From Phoenix dactylifera (lineage: Eukaryota > Streptophyta > Magnoliopsida > Arecales > Arecaceae), in the NCBI RefSeq assembly GCF_009389715.1, contig NC_052396.1, positions 16,825,631 through 16,889,630 on the forward strand: a DNA stretch of 64,000 nt, read 5' to 3'. Shown here piece after piece: positions 45,586 to 58,150 of this stretch; the first letter of the stretch is position 1, and the number at the start of each line of letters is the position of its first letter. The translations under genes and the position numbers were made by a program. The notes beneath the pieces were generated by a model. The model did no database searches, was not told the DNA's origin, and saw nothing but the letters and a program-made list of their open reading frames with translations.

Positions 45586-46753
45586 TTGTAGACTGTGACC
45601 AGATGCACGTAATCCACATGTAACATTCTGTGTATTTGTACTCCTGAGGCTCTTCTGTTTAAAGTGTAGTATGGTCAAAAAGGAAAGTTATAAAAAACTG
45701 TGACATCTGTTGTCTTGAGAGGAGAAAAAAAGGAAATATTTTTGAGGGAAAAACCATGATGTTTGTTGCCATTTAGTTTAGATGGAATGTATTCTCACAA
45801 ACCAATAGTTGGCCATATATTTGAATGGCATTTTCTTTTCTGATGTCCCAGTGATGTTTTATTTTGTTTATCTCACATCATTATGAGATTCAAAATTTTC
45901 CAGTATGCAGTAAAAACATTATTCTGTCATGTTCCCACATCGTTCATTCACCTTCTAAAATTTTGTTGTTTGTTGCTTTTGCCACATCTTGAATTTCGCC
46001 TTGAAAGATAGGACCTGCCTGGAATCTCAACACTTCACTGCAACAAAATAAATAGATAAGTCGGGAGTATTATTAGAGAATACTGTTGGAAGGATTGAAG
46101 TAACTAAGTTTAGTTTGACATGGATTAGCCAGTGTTCATGTGAAGATCAACTCAATATAGGTCTGTGCTATCTTTACTCGTACCACACTTTCTTTTTGAG
46201 AGGTGAGAATTCAGTTGGGATCAGACTAGGCCCTGCTTTTACATAAATGTGGCCTTCTCAGCTTCTTGAGATCACAACTGGACTCAAATTCAGGTCATCC
46301 ATTCAGGGAAAAAAAATGACATGCCTTGATCATATGTCGCAACTTATAGTTGGTGTTTTGCCTTTTAATAAATTGCATCTCAGTGTTAGCAAGTAGAACT
46401 TTAGTGTGGTTGAGGTGTTGGTGGGAAGTCCTTTTAGTTCTTGTTTTAGCATTTGCTTACTTTAAGTGTACCCTGAGGTTCTGTATCACACATGTTCAGA
46501 TACAATGTGAAAAAAGAATGTTGATCAAGAAAAGAATTGAAAAATCTTTTTATCTGTTTGATCAGATGTTGAGCTCATAGTTCTCTGGAGAAACCCATGA
46601 ATTGCACACTAATAATGATGGAGAAACAATGCTGTCTAGAGCTTTATCTGAAACTCTTAGTTTCTTTGTGCTATCAGAGTGAGGAAAAAGAGGGAGGAAT
46701 GATAGCAGAAGGATAGAGGAATAAGAATTTGGGAGTTAGTGAATTAGGTATTT

Positions 46754-46813
46754 AATAGTTGCATTGGTCTTTTCATTAAAAAAAAAAAGAAAAAAAAATA
46801 GTTGCATTGGTCT
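46754..46813. mobile_element. Minimal poly(A) retro-insertion with 17-bp target duplication
   Basis: AATAGTTGCATTGGTCT occurs at 46754-46770 and again at 46797-46813. Between the two copies lie only 26 bp, TTTCATT followed by an A-run with one G. This is what a LINE-machinery insertion of little more than an RNA tail would leave. Confidence 0.75.
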
Positions 46814-46855
46814 GGGATATTTTATGTACAGGTAGGATGTGATCACTTAGGGAAA

Positions 46856-47072
46856 TCCAAGTGTTTATTTGAGGTATCCGATAAAAATCTTAGATTCTGT
46901 AACAGTTCTATTTATTGAATCTTTTGGGCAGTGAGCTTGACAAGGTTTTGATTCTCAAAATCATCCAAGTGTTTATTTGAGGTATCTGATAGAAATCCTA
47001 GATTCTGTAATAATTCTATTTATTGAATCTTTTGGGCAGTGAGCTTGACAAGGTTTTGGTTCTCAAAATTGT
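46856..47072. repeat. Two-copy tandem duplication, 108-bp period
   Basis: TCCAAGTGTTTATTTGAGGT starts at 46856 and 46964. The shared parts GATTCTGTAA, TTCTATTTATTGAATCTTTT and GTGAGCTTGACAAGGTTTTG follow in both, with a few substitutions. Confidence 0.9.
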
Positions 47073-49590
47073 TCACCATCTTGCAGCACTGTTGCTCTCA
47101 CTGATTTCACCTTGGCAGAATGCCAAACCTTGAGGTTTTTAATAGTCTAAACCTTTTTTTTTCATTTTGCATTGTTATTTCTCACTTTAATCTTTTTCTA
47201 AGTAATCCAGACGGTGTTCCATGTCTACTCCTCTGTTCCCAGGTTCTATTTTTGGTCTGAATTCCTATCTGTGATGATACAACATAGCTAGATCTTTTCC
47301 TACGAGAAATCCCTCTCACAACTCCAATTTAAATGAATTCCCTTGATGGCTTTTGTCATTAGTTTTAGAATTAAACAAAAATAAGATAATTTGAGACAGA
47401 TCAACAAACATATAGAAAATGTAAAACGTAATAGTTTAAGAAGTTAAAAAGTAGCTAAACTAGAAGTATAAAATGGGAGAAAAATTTTAAGAATAAAAGT
47501 TTATCAAAACTACAAATGAAAATATGAGCAAGCAAAGCACAGGCCAAATTTGCAGAACATGCAGTTGAGAAGAAATAAAACATGACATAGAAAATTATTT
47601 AAGGGCACAAATTTATATAATTGAAAAATACAGAGTAGATAATAGATGCATATAAGATTAAACTCAAGTCCGAAGCAGAGTTTAGAGGTCACGCATAGAA
47701 GAAATTCTTCCACAAAACCTGTTTTATGAAACTGTAATTAAAAGATGTTCAAAATTTCTATTGACTTTAGATTTCAAATGACAACTTTAAGGAAAGACCT
47801 TGATTTTGGAATTCAGAATTGACATTATGAACGAATCATATGAATTTAGAAATCGTAATGTCTCAGACTATTGGGACAATTTCTTATTTTTGGGGCAGCC
47901 AAACACACCACTACAAGTTATGTATTTCATTTTCAATATATTTATTGAGAAATGATTTCATTTGCAATATTGATTCTGTTATTCAAGTGCATTTTATTTT
48001 CTAATATTTTAGAATATCGTGTGAGGGGGTTAACAACAAGAGCTAAGGGTATTTTGGATAATGAATCTGATAGGTGGAATCTCTTAGAAAAATTCTTCCA
48101 ATTCAAAACTCCTTTTAATATGGGATGCTTTAAGTTGTATATGGACAACAATGTTTGATTTATAGGATCCGTCTACTTAATGCATGAGTGGTCAATGCAG
48201 ACTAAATGGGGAATCATGATATGGAGAAACCGACGTATGATAGCTCTATCCTTCTTTGGAATTAACAGGAGTCTAGTAGGTAGAGAAAGAAATCGAAGAG
48301 AAATTTGTTCCTGAATGAGAAAAGGCAACAAATTGATGATAGGGGTTTACCACGGATGAATTTACCGGGAAATCAATTTCCCACTCAAATTAGAATTTGT
48401 AGGAAAACCGAATTAAGAATCTCATATGATTTTACCGAGAAATTAACTCTAAATACTACATGGGGCCTAAGAAACCTACCTGTGTATGGGATCACAAACC
48501 TTCTTTTAGAAGTAGTCCTCGTTACCTTCTAATTTATGTGCGTCCATGGTTTTCGATAAACTAAAGAATTCGCACTTAATTTCACCATTAAGAAGATACA
48601 TGTAAATATCTGTAAGGTAAAAACCCTAAGATCGTCTTAGTATATACAGATACGATAAATTTCAGATGTTATAGTAGTTATGAGTTGGATGCATTTATAG
48701 GCATGGGGGCTGGTTATCGCAGGGCAAGAGAAAACACAGTTCCAATAGAAAAATAGCAACACATGGATGTGATGTAGGGAAATTTTCACATACACCCTCT
48801 TTATCTTTAAAAATTTTCAAAGTGGCCCTTCATCATTCCCAAATGATCCTACCATCATTTCTCTTAACAGTATGGTATCACTTCACCGTATACCATAATT
48901 CTATTGTTTAATCAAAATGTTCGTATTATCATTTTTTTTGGAAGTCCAGTATTGGTTTAATGAACAAATGGAAAGCAAGATTAGAGTCTCGGATCAACCA
49001 CCATTGGAACAAAGTTTATGTGCGATCACCCACCACACGACCTAAAATATAGAAATTTTGATCTCCGGTAAGCCATGTGCGGAGTCTCCAATTTAGAGTT
49101 CACATTGGTTCAATTTTGATCTAGCTTAGTGTAAATCCGCAGTTGGATCATCGATCGCATACATCTCATTTATTCATCTGCTTGCATAAATCTCAAGGTG
49201 ACCAATGGATGATCCAATGGTGGATTCCACTTTGATTGAAGAGGGCCACGCGAGTCTAGGTGAAGAGATCCACCCTAGCAGCTATTGATGCTGCTCCCTC
49301 CCATGATGGCGACCCCAATAGCGCTAGTTTACTAGATGATCCAATAGCAGATTCCACCCCACTGCCCCTAATAATGCCCCTATTCGTCATAATCCGCCGC
49401 TGGCATCAACAAACGTTCATGGCCACAACCTGCAGCAATAGCCAATCACCATCACAGCCAACAACCTATTGCTGGCAAAAATCATAGCCCTAACCCCAAC
49501 CATAGCCCCTTGATGAAGGATCCCTTTGCATGCAATGGCGGTGGACGATGGTAAGGGCATTAGGGTGGCAGTGCCCACCCTCAAAGAAGG

Positions 49591-49677
49591 TAGAGAGAGA
49601 GAGAGAGAGAGAGATCGAAAGAGAGGGAAGGAGAGAGCAATAGGGAGAGAGAACAAGGGCTTTGACCCTCCATTGGG

Positions 49678-49714
<37 letters not shown>

Positions 49715-49725
49715 AGAGGGAAAGA
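49591..49725. repeat. Two (GA)n microsatellites in a purine-rich stretch
   Basis: GAGAGA runs at about 49591-49613 and 49679-49703 are separated by GA-rich sequence. Reading frames across this region (Arg/Glu-rich or Ser/Leu-rich) are compositional artefacts. Confidence 0.9.
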
Positions 49726-51081
49726 GAGTCGGCACTGTGCCATCCTCAAGGGAGAAAACAAAGAGTGGGAAGGGCCAACTCAGTGCCCACTTATCGATGC
49801 AGGCATTGGCTCAGTTCTAAAGGGGCGTAGCAGAAGAGAGAGAGAGGCGTCGGAGGAAACAACTCAAGAGTTCATATTTTACTCGTATTGTGAACAAGCC
49901 CCAAAAACTTCGCTTCTCTTTTCATCATTTCACAGTTACATCGGTTAGCATCGTATCACAATTGAACATGCTGGCTCCACTGGAACCACCAATGACAATC
50001 TTGGTTCAATGAATCAAGCATGGGACATTTTCACCTTTACAGCAATACTGATCATGTACAGTAATGAACAACAGAGCATCTAAATTGATGAACAAGTAAA
50101 CCATCATTAAGATGCACTAGCTGTTGGTCAAGACAACGGAGACCCCTCGGTCACAACAAACAAGATATCCATCTCGGTGTTACCACTGAAACATAGCGGA
50201 TTTAATTCTTCTCAGTCGACAGAACTGGGAATCCATATGCACCCAAGCAGTTGACGAACTCTGAAAGTGAGGATTTCTCCTGCAGTTTGTGGAGCATCTC
50301 CCTCACTCATTCCTTCCCTCAAATTTAATTTATACTCGGTCCTAGTGTGTATACTTACATTAATGACCATCTCATATTCCATAATTGAGTTTCTAATGCC
50401 CTGCATAGTTTTATATGTATCTCCATTCCGAGCCTTTTTTTATTTGATATAAATAACAAGCAGTATCTCTCTGTCATCTTTTAAGATTACCAAAGTGCAA
50501 GATGGAAATGAGAATAAGATGAAAAACACAGACATTGTCATACATCTTGAAACCAGAAAAGGTCTGTTAAAAATTACTGTTTGTCTAAATTTTATCAATA
50601 TAAGGAAGTGACTTGGCTTTATTTTTAGCAACAGCAGAGCCACACTTCACCCTTACTTGGAGCTTTAATAACTGTTAGCGTTTTCGATTATAAGACGAAC
50701 TTATATAAGTTTTGAAGCACAAGACTGATTATGTATTAAAGTCGTTAAAGTTGAAATCCAGAAAACAATTTGAGCAGGTTGCTCGGAAAATTCAAACCTC
50801 TAGACAGCTACGCAAGTTACTGGATTTTAGGTATCTAATATCTCATGTTTGTTGTCCTTCTTTTCATATTGCCATGGTTCACGACAATGCCACTACCTCC
50901 GCACCTCTGGACTAGTAACAAAGCAAGATTAAGTCAGCCCTCTTTGCATTTTGAATCAAAAGGAACATTGGGAATGGTGTTGAGCTCTATCAAGTGATTT
51001 GCAATCATCGCCAAGGAAATGAAACATATCATATGACTAACGATACAAACTTACCCTCATAAAGCTGTCATTCTAAAGACA
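49726..51081. other. Spacer downstream of the DUF1308 gene
   Basis: No gene is recognised. The stretch next to 51081 is presumably the 3' UTR of the DUF1308-type gene (minus strand). Confidence 0.4.
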
Positions 51082-54000
51082 CTAATCCCCCGTTAGCGCA
51101 CGCGGTCTATGTTCGATGGTCGACAAAGACAAACCAGTTTGTGAAATTGCTCGTACAAAACCCATATTGGCAGTCAAAGTCGGAGAATGCCAATGATCCC
51201 CTGTCCCAAAAACAATCTTGTTCTTCAAGGCTATCTTTCTTGTTGTGGGAAGACCCATCACACGAGCTGAAGGATTGTCTGGCACGACCCTGCTCAGGCA
51301 AACCGATTGGTCAGAGAGAGCATTATCATCGTGCTTAAAAAATAAACATTAATAAGTTAAAGATAGAATCGCAAAATTGGCACTTGTTTGAAAAAAGAAA
51401 AGCTTTGCCTGACAAAATAAAATAGAAGTGGTTAACTTAATCTAATATCATGAAGTGTAATTCTCTACATTCATATGTTTCGTATTTGTATCATATGGAA
51501 GTATATAATATAATGAAAGAACAAAGAAGTCAAAAGAATAAATTAGAAAATAATCTATTTTGTCATGATGTATATATTGACAAATATTTTCTACACATAT
51601 AAGTAATGAAAAAATACAGGAAATGCAAAAAACTCACTTGTTGTATGAACTCTTTGTAGGCCTGCAACTGGGCCTGGACTAAGCCAACGCGCGCATGACA
51701 TGGCCCTAACCTGGTTTTCTTTCAGGTCACAATTTTAGATCTGGAACCAACCCATTAGCTAACAAAGTCAGGGACGTCCAAGGAAAAAATTTTAGACCCA
51801 TCATCATTGGGTCGTGTCAGGTCGAGCAGATGAAACCCAACTAAGTGAATCAGGGTGCAAGTTTGGGTCAGGTTTCTCTAGGTTCCAGGCCAATGCAAAA
51901 TAATAACAAAAGTACAATGTTTATTCTATGTTTATGACAAGATCAGTAATTTAGTTCATACCTGATTTTTGATTTGATTAGTTTATGGCTGTGTTTAATA
52001 TTGAATAATGATAAGCTATGGGACATTCTAGAATCTAAATCAACCCCAAGTGAAATAAAAAATATCACAACGTTCATAAAGGATTAGAGAAAAAATCATC
52101 AAAGGCAACCTTTTCTATTTAAGAGGTAGAATTTCAGCATTCATGTTAGCAAAGGTTAAATTGCTTAGTTGATTTTTAAAATAGAATCAATAATAAGCAC
52201 ACCAATTTTTCTTTTAGGGAATTTAACACCCAGTCCTTTCTTTGACTGGGCTTTAACAGGCAGTCCTTTGACCACTAGCATTTAACTTTTAGTCCTGCAC
52301 ACATTTATGCAAGATTTGCACACACTTGCACTTATGTTGCACACACTTATACTAGTTCTTGTACATAGTTACATTGTCCCTGCACATGATTATACTATTC
52401 CTGCACATACTAATATCTGTGAGTACACAGTTATTTGTAACTGTACATTACCTGATTAAGATGCTTCATGAGACCTAAAATAACTACTCCATAAAACCTC
52501 ATTTGCTTAGAGGAGAAGAGCCCTAAATGTTTCATATTCATGAAATCTCTAGACTAAGACTAATCATACATAGATAGAAACTAAATGTTCATGAATCTAA
52601 AACAATTATTGAATGGATCTTCTGTCAAGAAGTAGAAAGAGAGAGAAACTTACATCAAATTCTAGGTGCCAAATCCAAATATTGCCAAACAACCACTGTC
52701 AAATGACAAGATGTCAATGCCCTAAAAGCTCCTAGGTTCATTGGTATGGATGGGGAGGGGGGGTGCGGAAGGGAAGGAGGGAAAGGGGCAGGAATTGAGG
52801 AAGGGCAAGATCGGACAGTAATTTCTTTTCCTTTTTTTAAGTATTATTATGCAGCCTACAAGGATAAGCATTCATGAGGCACCATAGAAGGGCCATCTTG
52901 GACCCATAACTAATTTGGCTGCTGGTTCGAAACCACATGGCTTTTCTTTTAACTTACTCAAGTTTGGAAGCAGCATTTGGCTAAGTGGGCCCAAAGTCAT
53001 GAAGCCTGGGACATCTGTCAGCAAATAATACAAAATTAACAGGGCCCATGGGGCATTCCATGCGTATAAGCAGTGAAGGGTTGGACACTAAAGCGAGGGA
53101 GGCCTTGGAGGTCTTTACACCACGGGGCACATGCACCCATACACTCTATGACCCTACCCGTTCCTCCACACCCCAACCCCCCAAAAAAGACCTTGCACCG
53201 CACTAGTGCCAGGTGTCTAGGTTTCTTAAAAGCGCTTGGAACTTAAATCTTTGAGAAAGGAAACATTTTCTAGACCGTACAAATATTTCTCGAAGTGTTT
53301 GACTTTTACATTGAGTTAATCATTCACTCATACATTTTCTGTCTTAGACATTGCTCTTATGACATACTATATAAATAAAAAGGAATAAATAATTCTTTAG
53401 TAATTGTCTAATATTTTTGGTCTATTATTTTTAGCACTTGAAATTGTTGAAAATCAACTGCCGTCATTGTCCTCCAATGTCTTTTAACAAGACACTCAAA
53501 AGTCTTGAGAAGTTCTGAAACATATGGTGACCTTGCACATCCTTTTGAATGGAGACATACAAACACCATCAGCCTGGCAACTATGTAATCTTTAAACATT
53601 ATGTAATTACCAGGTCAAATAAGTGTGCTAATATAATAAAAAAACAAAGTGACTCTAACCAATTCCCCATTTAATAAATGAAATAAACCAAGAGTTAAAA
53701 ATAGATAATACTCAGTTCTGGAGCACATAATCTTTTTTCTCTAGCAAGCTTAAGAATAGCTAGCTAGCACAAAAGCACAAGCACAATGGTGAAAGATGAG
53801 GCAACTAAAATCCCACGTGACTGTATCATATAAGTTAGTAATATACTAATACACAAAAAAGCATAGCTAGTTGAGAAACTTACAGGAGACACTTTATTAA
53901 TTGAGCAGCTCTCAACTTTTCATTGGCTCCTCCACACATTGAAACAAGTTCCTTAAACTCTGAATGAACACTTTCACAGATAATACCTTTCTTTCCAGCT

Positions 54001-57000
54001 ACTGCAATTTCTAGTTCTGCTAGAATTTGATTCTGAAGTTCAGACATCACCTGCCAATGGGTAATATGAATGATATAAAGGGTCAACCAAATCAGTAGCA
54101 AGCAACTAATGTTGAAGAAAAGAAAGGCATGTCAAAATTCACACAGAAAGCATGAGATAACATGGCAACCATATATCACCAAATGTTGCTTTGGAACTTT
54201 TCCCTGTTTTTCTTTCTTTTCCTCATTGTCTTCACTTTTGAATCATAAGAGAATAATTTGTCAAAGTATCCATCCGTCGTAGCGAAGGATGATAGGGTGG
54301 CCAAACTAGGTTATTTTTAAGCCTAAGATTGAATTATTCGACTAAAGTATTAATCACTTTCAAGTTTATTACTCCTGGATTAACATGGAACCTTGAAAAT
54401 AAGAATGAAGAAACCATCATCAAACAAATTCCTAACGGCTCTAAGACTCCCTTGACTCAACATATAACTAACATAAGACCTGCTAAGACCACTGCTTTTT
54501 AGAAGTGAACTCAGGAAAAATGTCAAATGATCTCCCAAGGTTTCAATAAATAGGTGGCCTTTAATTTTCTCTAAGAAATCTATTTCACTCCTTAATCCTT
54601 AGTAGAACTAAGTGAACAACTTAAACAAACCCTGATTTGGCTCAAAATACCAAGATGAAAGTTTCTTAAAATAACAAAATAATATATGCAGGGAATGCAA
54701 TCTCAAAGTAGAAAGAACTAGGACTGGTTTTGACTTCGGGACTCATCACAAGACATAAGTCCTATGATGTCCACCGTGAGGCTCTTCTTTCATAGACCGT
54801 TCAAGAATCAACTAGCAATATTTTCTCAGTTTCTCTTGGATGGGAAGAACTCACCATTGAGTATTCAGCATCATAGACCTTAATAGCCCTTTTCTAATGG
54901 TTTTTGAGTCATAACGTAACCTATAAGCACAAATGCAAATACGGGACATGGATAAAACATGATAATGATATTGCAGATACAACTAATCTTGAAAAAAAAA
55001 ATAGACATCGAGAAATACAGCAAATAATATAAATAGATATGCACATGCAAAAATACACACGTGTGATATGAGTATAAACCATATATGTGATAAACAGATA
55101 ATAATATAATGTCTATCATAATAACATAGACCATACTCTCTGTAATAGCAATAAAATCACAAATTCCTATTTATCCATCATGTCGACCATTAAAAAGATA
55201 TTCATTTCAGGGTTCGCTATTTCAGTACCGGACCCATACTGGTGCCACACTAGCATTGTGTCGGTATGGTACAGTATGAAATCTTTTCTGTGTATCAATA
55301 GGCGTACCGAGTATCGATACATCATCCATACCGGATATTGGTACCGAACTGGTATAGTACGGTATGTCCCATACCATTCGATTTGGATTGGTACGCAAAT
55401 CATGATTCATTCTTTTTGGAGGAAAAAAAAAATCCCCTTTTGTTCCCAAACTTATTCAGAAGTATCTCAAAAATAACCACAACTTTTTTCTTGATTTCAA
55501 AAAATAGGCTCGTTAAAATAAATATGCAACACATACAATAGTTGTATCCGATCGATATCAATATCCAATACATATTGGTTTGAAGTATACATGTATCATA
55601 GGCCATAGCCAGTGCAAAAAGACTTCTTAACCAAACAGATTTAAAATAACCTCAAAATACCCCTTTTCTACTGCATGAGAGCTATCCAAGCAGTGAATTC
55701 TATTTACTGGTGATATTCATCCTTCCTTCCTCTGTGCTTTCTTTACTTTCTTTTCTTTAAAATTCATTCTTCACCAGTTTCCAGTCTTATTCTCACTTTT
55801 TGAGATTTTTTTTAAGGTTTTGCACATGTCTCCGATCACTTGGTTGATTTCACTATGATTCAAGTTACCCATTCCATTATTTTGGTGCCCTTTTCTACTC
55901 TTTCATGCGATCAATGCTGATAAATTATGATATAGTCGATGCAGGACTTGGAGAATTAACGGAGCTCCCCAGGTAGAATTTCACTATCTTGGTGCCTAAA
56001 TATTCATCCTAGGATGTTCCTAGAACCTGAATTGTAAGCTTAAAAGGATGGGGGAAACCTACATCCCAAATCATGCAGATCATTGTACAATTGCCCAGCG
56101 AAATACCATCTAATTGTACATGATATTTGGGCTAAAAAAATGTAAAACCCTACGGAATTTTTACTCCTTTAAGCTGCTACCTTGCTAAATGGGGCGATGA
56201 ATCGAGAAACAATATGGCAAAATGCGCCTCACCTGTGCTATCACGAACTCGTAGTTGCTCTTAAATCTCGCTCTCATCTCATCCTCCGGTGCCTTCAGCA
56301 ACCGCTCGCAACCGCCATTGCTGATCCCCGAAACCATCGCAACCAAAGCCGTCGTATCGAAGTTTATCACCTCCACGGGCTCCCCTCGGCTCGGAGGACT
56401 CATCTTCGAAATCAAAGAACCAAAAACGCCATCCCCCGAACCCAATTCCCCTCCATCCTTGACAACTCCCAACGGCACAACTCCATCATCCCCACAGCCC
56501 GAATCAATCTTTATCTCAAACACCTTGCTCTCCTTGGCTCTCACACCCACCCACTCCTCCTCCAACTCCTCGAACAAGTCCGAACCACCGAAAAAGTCGA
56601 TCTCGACGGCGCCGAAGTCGCCCGCCATTCTCGAGGCGGCTTCATCGGCGAGGCCTCTGGAGAAGACGAAGAGGACGGAGGCGGGGGCGAGGGCGCCGGC
56701 GGAGCGGGCGGCACAGAGGACGCGCTCGACGCGGGCGTGGAGGCCCTTGGGGCCGAACCAGGGGAGGTGGTGGGGGTTTCGATCGGAGACGAGGAACCAA
56801 GCGGGGGCGCGGCCGAGGATGGCCGCGACGTCGACGTGGGCCGAGGAGGGGCGGAGGGGCTTGCAGACGCGGGAGACGGCGAGTACGGAGGGGTGGAGGA
56901 GGACGCGGGCGATGGATTCGAGGTAGCCGAGGTTGGTGGGGAGGGGACTGGGGATTGGGTGGGAGGAGGCAGAGGAGGAGAGGCGGGAGAGGAAGCGGAG

Positions 57001-57153
57001 CTCGGCGTCGACGAGGCGGAGGAGGGTGAGGCGGGCGGGAGGGGAGAGCTTCGAGGGAGGAAGGGAGTGGAGGAGGCGGTCGCGGAGGGCGTGGCAGCGG
57101 GCGAGAGCTCGCCGGACTTCGGTGGTGTCGGAGGTGTTTGTGGGCGGATGCAT
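51082..57153 (-). CDS. DUF1308 (C7orf25-like) protein of unknown function
   Basis: Three exons (57153-56233, 54050-53884, 51289-51082) with GT...AG borders join in phase to 431 residues. The first exon is GC-rich and encodes a Leu/Arg/Ala-rich helical N-terminus (ARCHALRDRLLHSL), then the conserved blocks VINFDTTALVAMVSGISNGG and FKSNYEFVIAQ. Exon 2 continues with AGKKGIICESVHSEFKELVS and GGANEKLRAAQLIK. Exon 3 has PTTRKIALKNKIVFGTGDHW, ANMGFVRAISQTG and the end EHRPRALTGD. The blocks and their order are those of the eukaryotic C7orf25/UPF0415 family, whose C-terminal half resembles a PIN-like fold with conserved acidic residues (here the Asp in NFDTT and the Glu in CESV). The biochemical role is not established. 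Introns are 2.2 and 2.6 kb. Confidence 0.9.
52297..52450. repeat. Degenerate ~21-bp minisatellite in an intron of the DUF1308 gene
   Basis: Strings of the type TGCACA(C/T)ACTTATACTA...C repeat about six to seven times at spacings of roughly 18-22 bp (TGCACACACTTATACTAGTT, TGCACATGATTATACTATTC and similar), becoming less alike to the right. Confidence 0.65.
55203..55385. repeat. Dispersed GGTACCGGTACC-rich repeat (copy 2), in an intron of the DUF1308 gene
   Basis: This is homologous in order and composition to 41494-41672, including TACCGGACCCATACTGGTGC, CACACTAGC...GTCGGTA and GCGTACC(G/A)AGTATCG. Confidence 0.85.
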
Positions 57154-57289
57154 CTCTGCCGTGAGGGGTGAAAAGGACCGTACATTATCCTTCCATTTTC
57201 GGATCCGAGTCTATATCTCACACAAATTTCAGCGTCCAAGTCCAACTACTCAATTCATAAAATAAATAAAAAAATAAATTATAAAAATT

Positions 57290-57931
57290 CATATAAATTA
57301 TGCTTACACTTAATAACTCAAAAAAAATTACATTTATCGCTTAAAATTTAATTTTATCCAACGCTTTAACCTATAATTTAACAAAATATTAATTAAATTA
57401 TTTATCTTAAATAAAACCTAAATATCATATTAAACTTTTTTAAAAATGATCACAATAATTTTAAATGTCATAAAAACAGACCCAGAACATAAAAAAATGT
57501 ACGTATAGTCCTCCTCTCTCAAGAATAATTTTAACTTTTTTACATGAGATAAATGATTTCACTAATGCTGTTAATTTAACTAGGTGTAAATATAGATTTT
57601 ATAAACTATTAGATATAAATTTAATAAACATAAATCTCAAGAGAATTTTTGTAATTTATTCTAAATAAAAATATAAATATCCATATTCAAATATCTGATT
57701 TTTAGAATAAATTATAAAAAAAATTTTGAGATTAGGAATAACTTACACTTACATCTATAGTTTGAAAAATCTATACTTAACCCCCCTGAGGTCTATTTTT
57801 ATGCAACACTTTAACCCATAATTTTGCAGAACGTTAATCAAATCATTAACCTTAAATCAGATCTGAATATCATGTCAGAAAAAATTTAGAAATAACCAAA
57901 ATAATCTTAAGTGACATAAAAACTGTCCAAG

Positions 57932-57990
<59 letters not shown>

Positions 57991-58150
57991 TGTATTTCTT
58001 CTCATCCAAAGGCAAGTTCATCTTTTCATATGGGGTCAATGGTGTCACTAGCACCATTAAGTTAGTTCTAGGTATAAGTGCAGATATTACAAACTAATGG
58101 GTGTAAGTATAATAAACGTAAACTTCAAAAAAAAATTATAATTTACTCCT
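57290..58150. repeat. Diverged direct duplication, ~445-bp spacing
   Basis: The copy at about 57290-57660 resembles 57735-58150. Paired strings include CAACGCTTTAACCTATAATT versus CAACACTTTAACCCATAATT, TTAATTAAATTATTTATCTT versus TTAATCAAATCATTAACCTT, and GTCATAAAAACAGACC versus GACATAAAAACTGTCC. The second copy has gained a (TA)~22 array. Confidence 0.8.
57937..57980. repeat. (TA)n microsatellite, about 22 units
   Basis: An uninterrupted TA run followed by GACACACACA. Confidence 0.95.

Larger units (their letters stand above)
45586..49590. other. Intergenic spacer downstream of the ADH-like gene
   Basis: 45586-45780 is the likely 3' UTR of the ADH-like gene. A poly(A) micro-insertion (46754-46813) and a 108-bp tandem duplication (46856-47072) have their own entries. 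47340-48750 is AT-rich with no recognisable gene. 49200-49590 contains a CCACTGCCCC-type GC-richer stretch without a supported gene. Confidence 0.45.

Noticed and set aside
49417-49948. Arg/Glu-rich and Ser/Leu-rich reading frames
   Set aside because: They are produced by (GA)n microsatellites; no domain.
50712-50915. 67-codon frame with basic residues
   Set aside because: Too short, no motif and no conserved context.
56182-57171. Plus-strand reading frame of 329 codons
   Set aside because: It is the antisense of exon 1 of the DUF1308 gene; Gly/Glu-rich composition and no conserved block.
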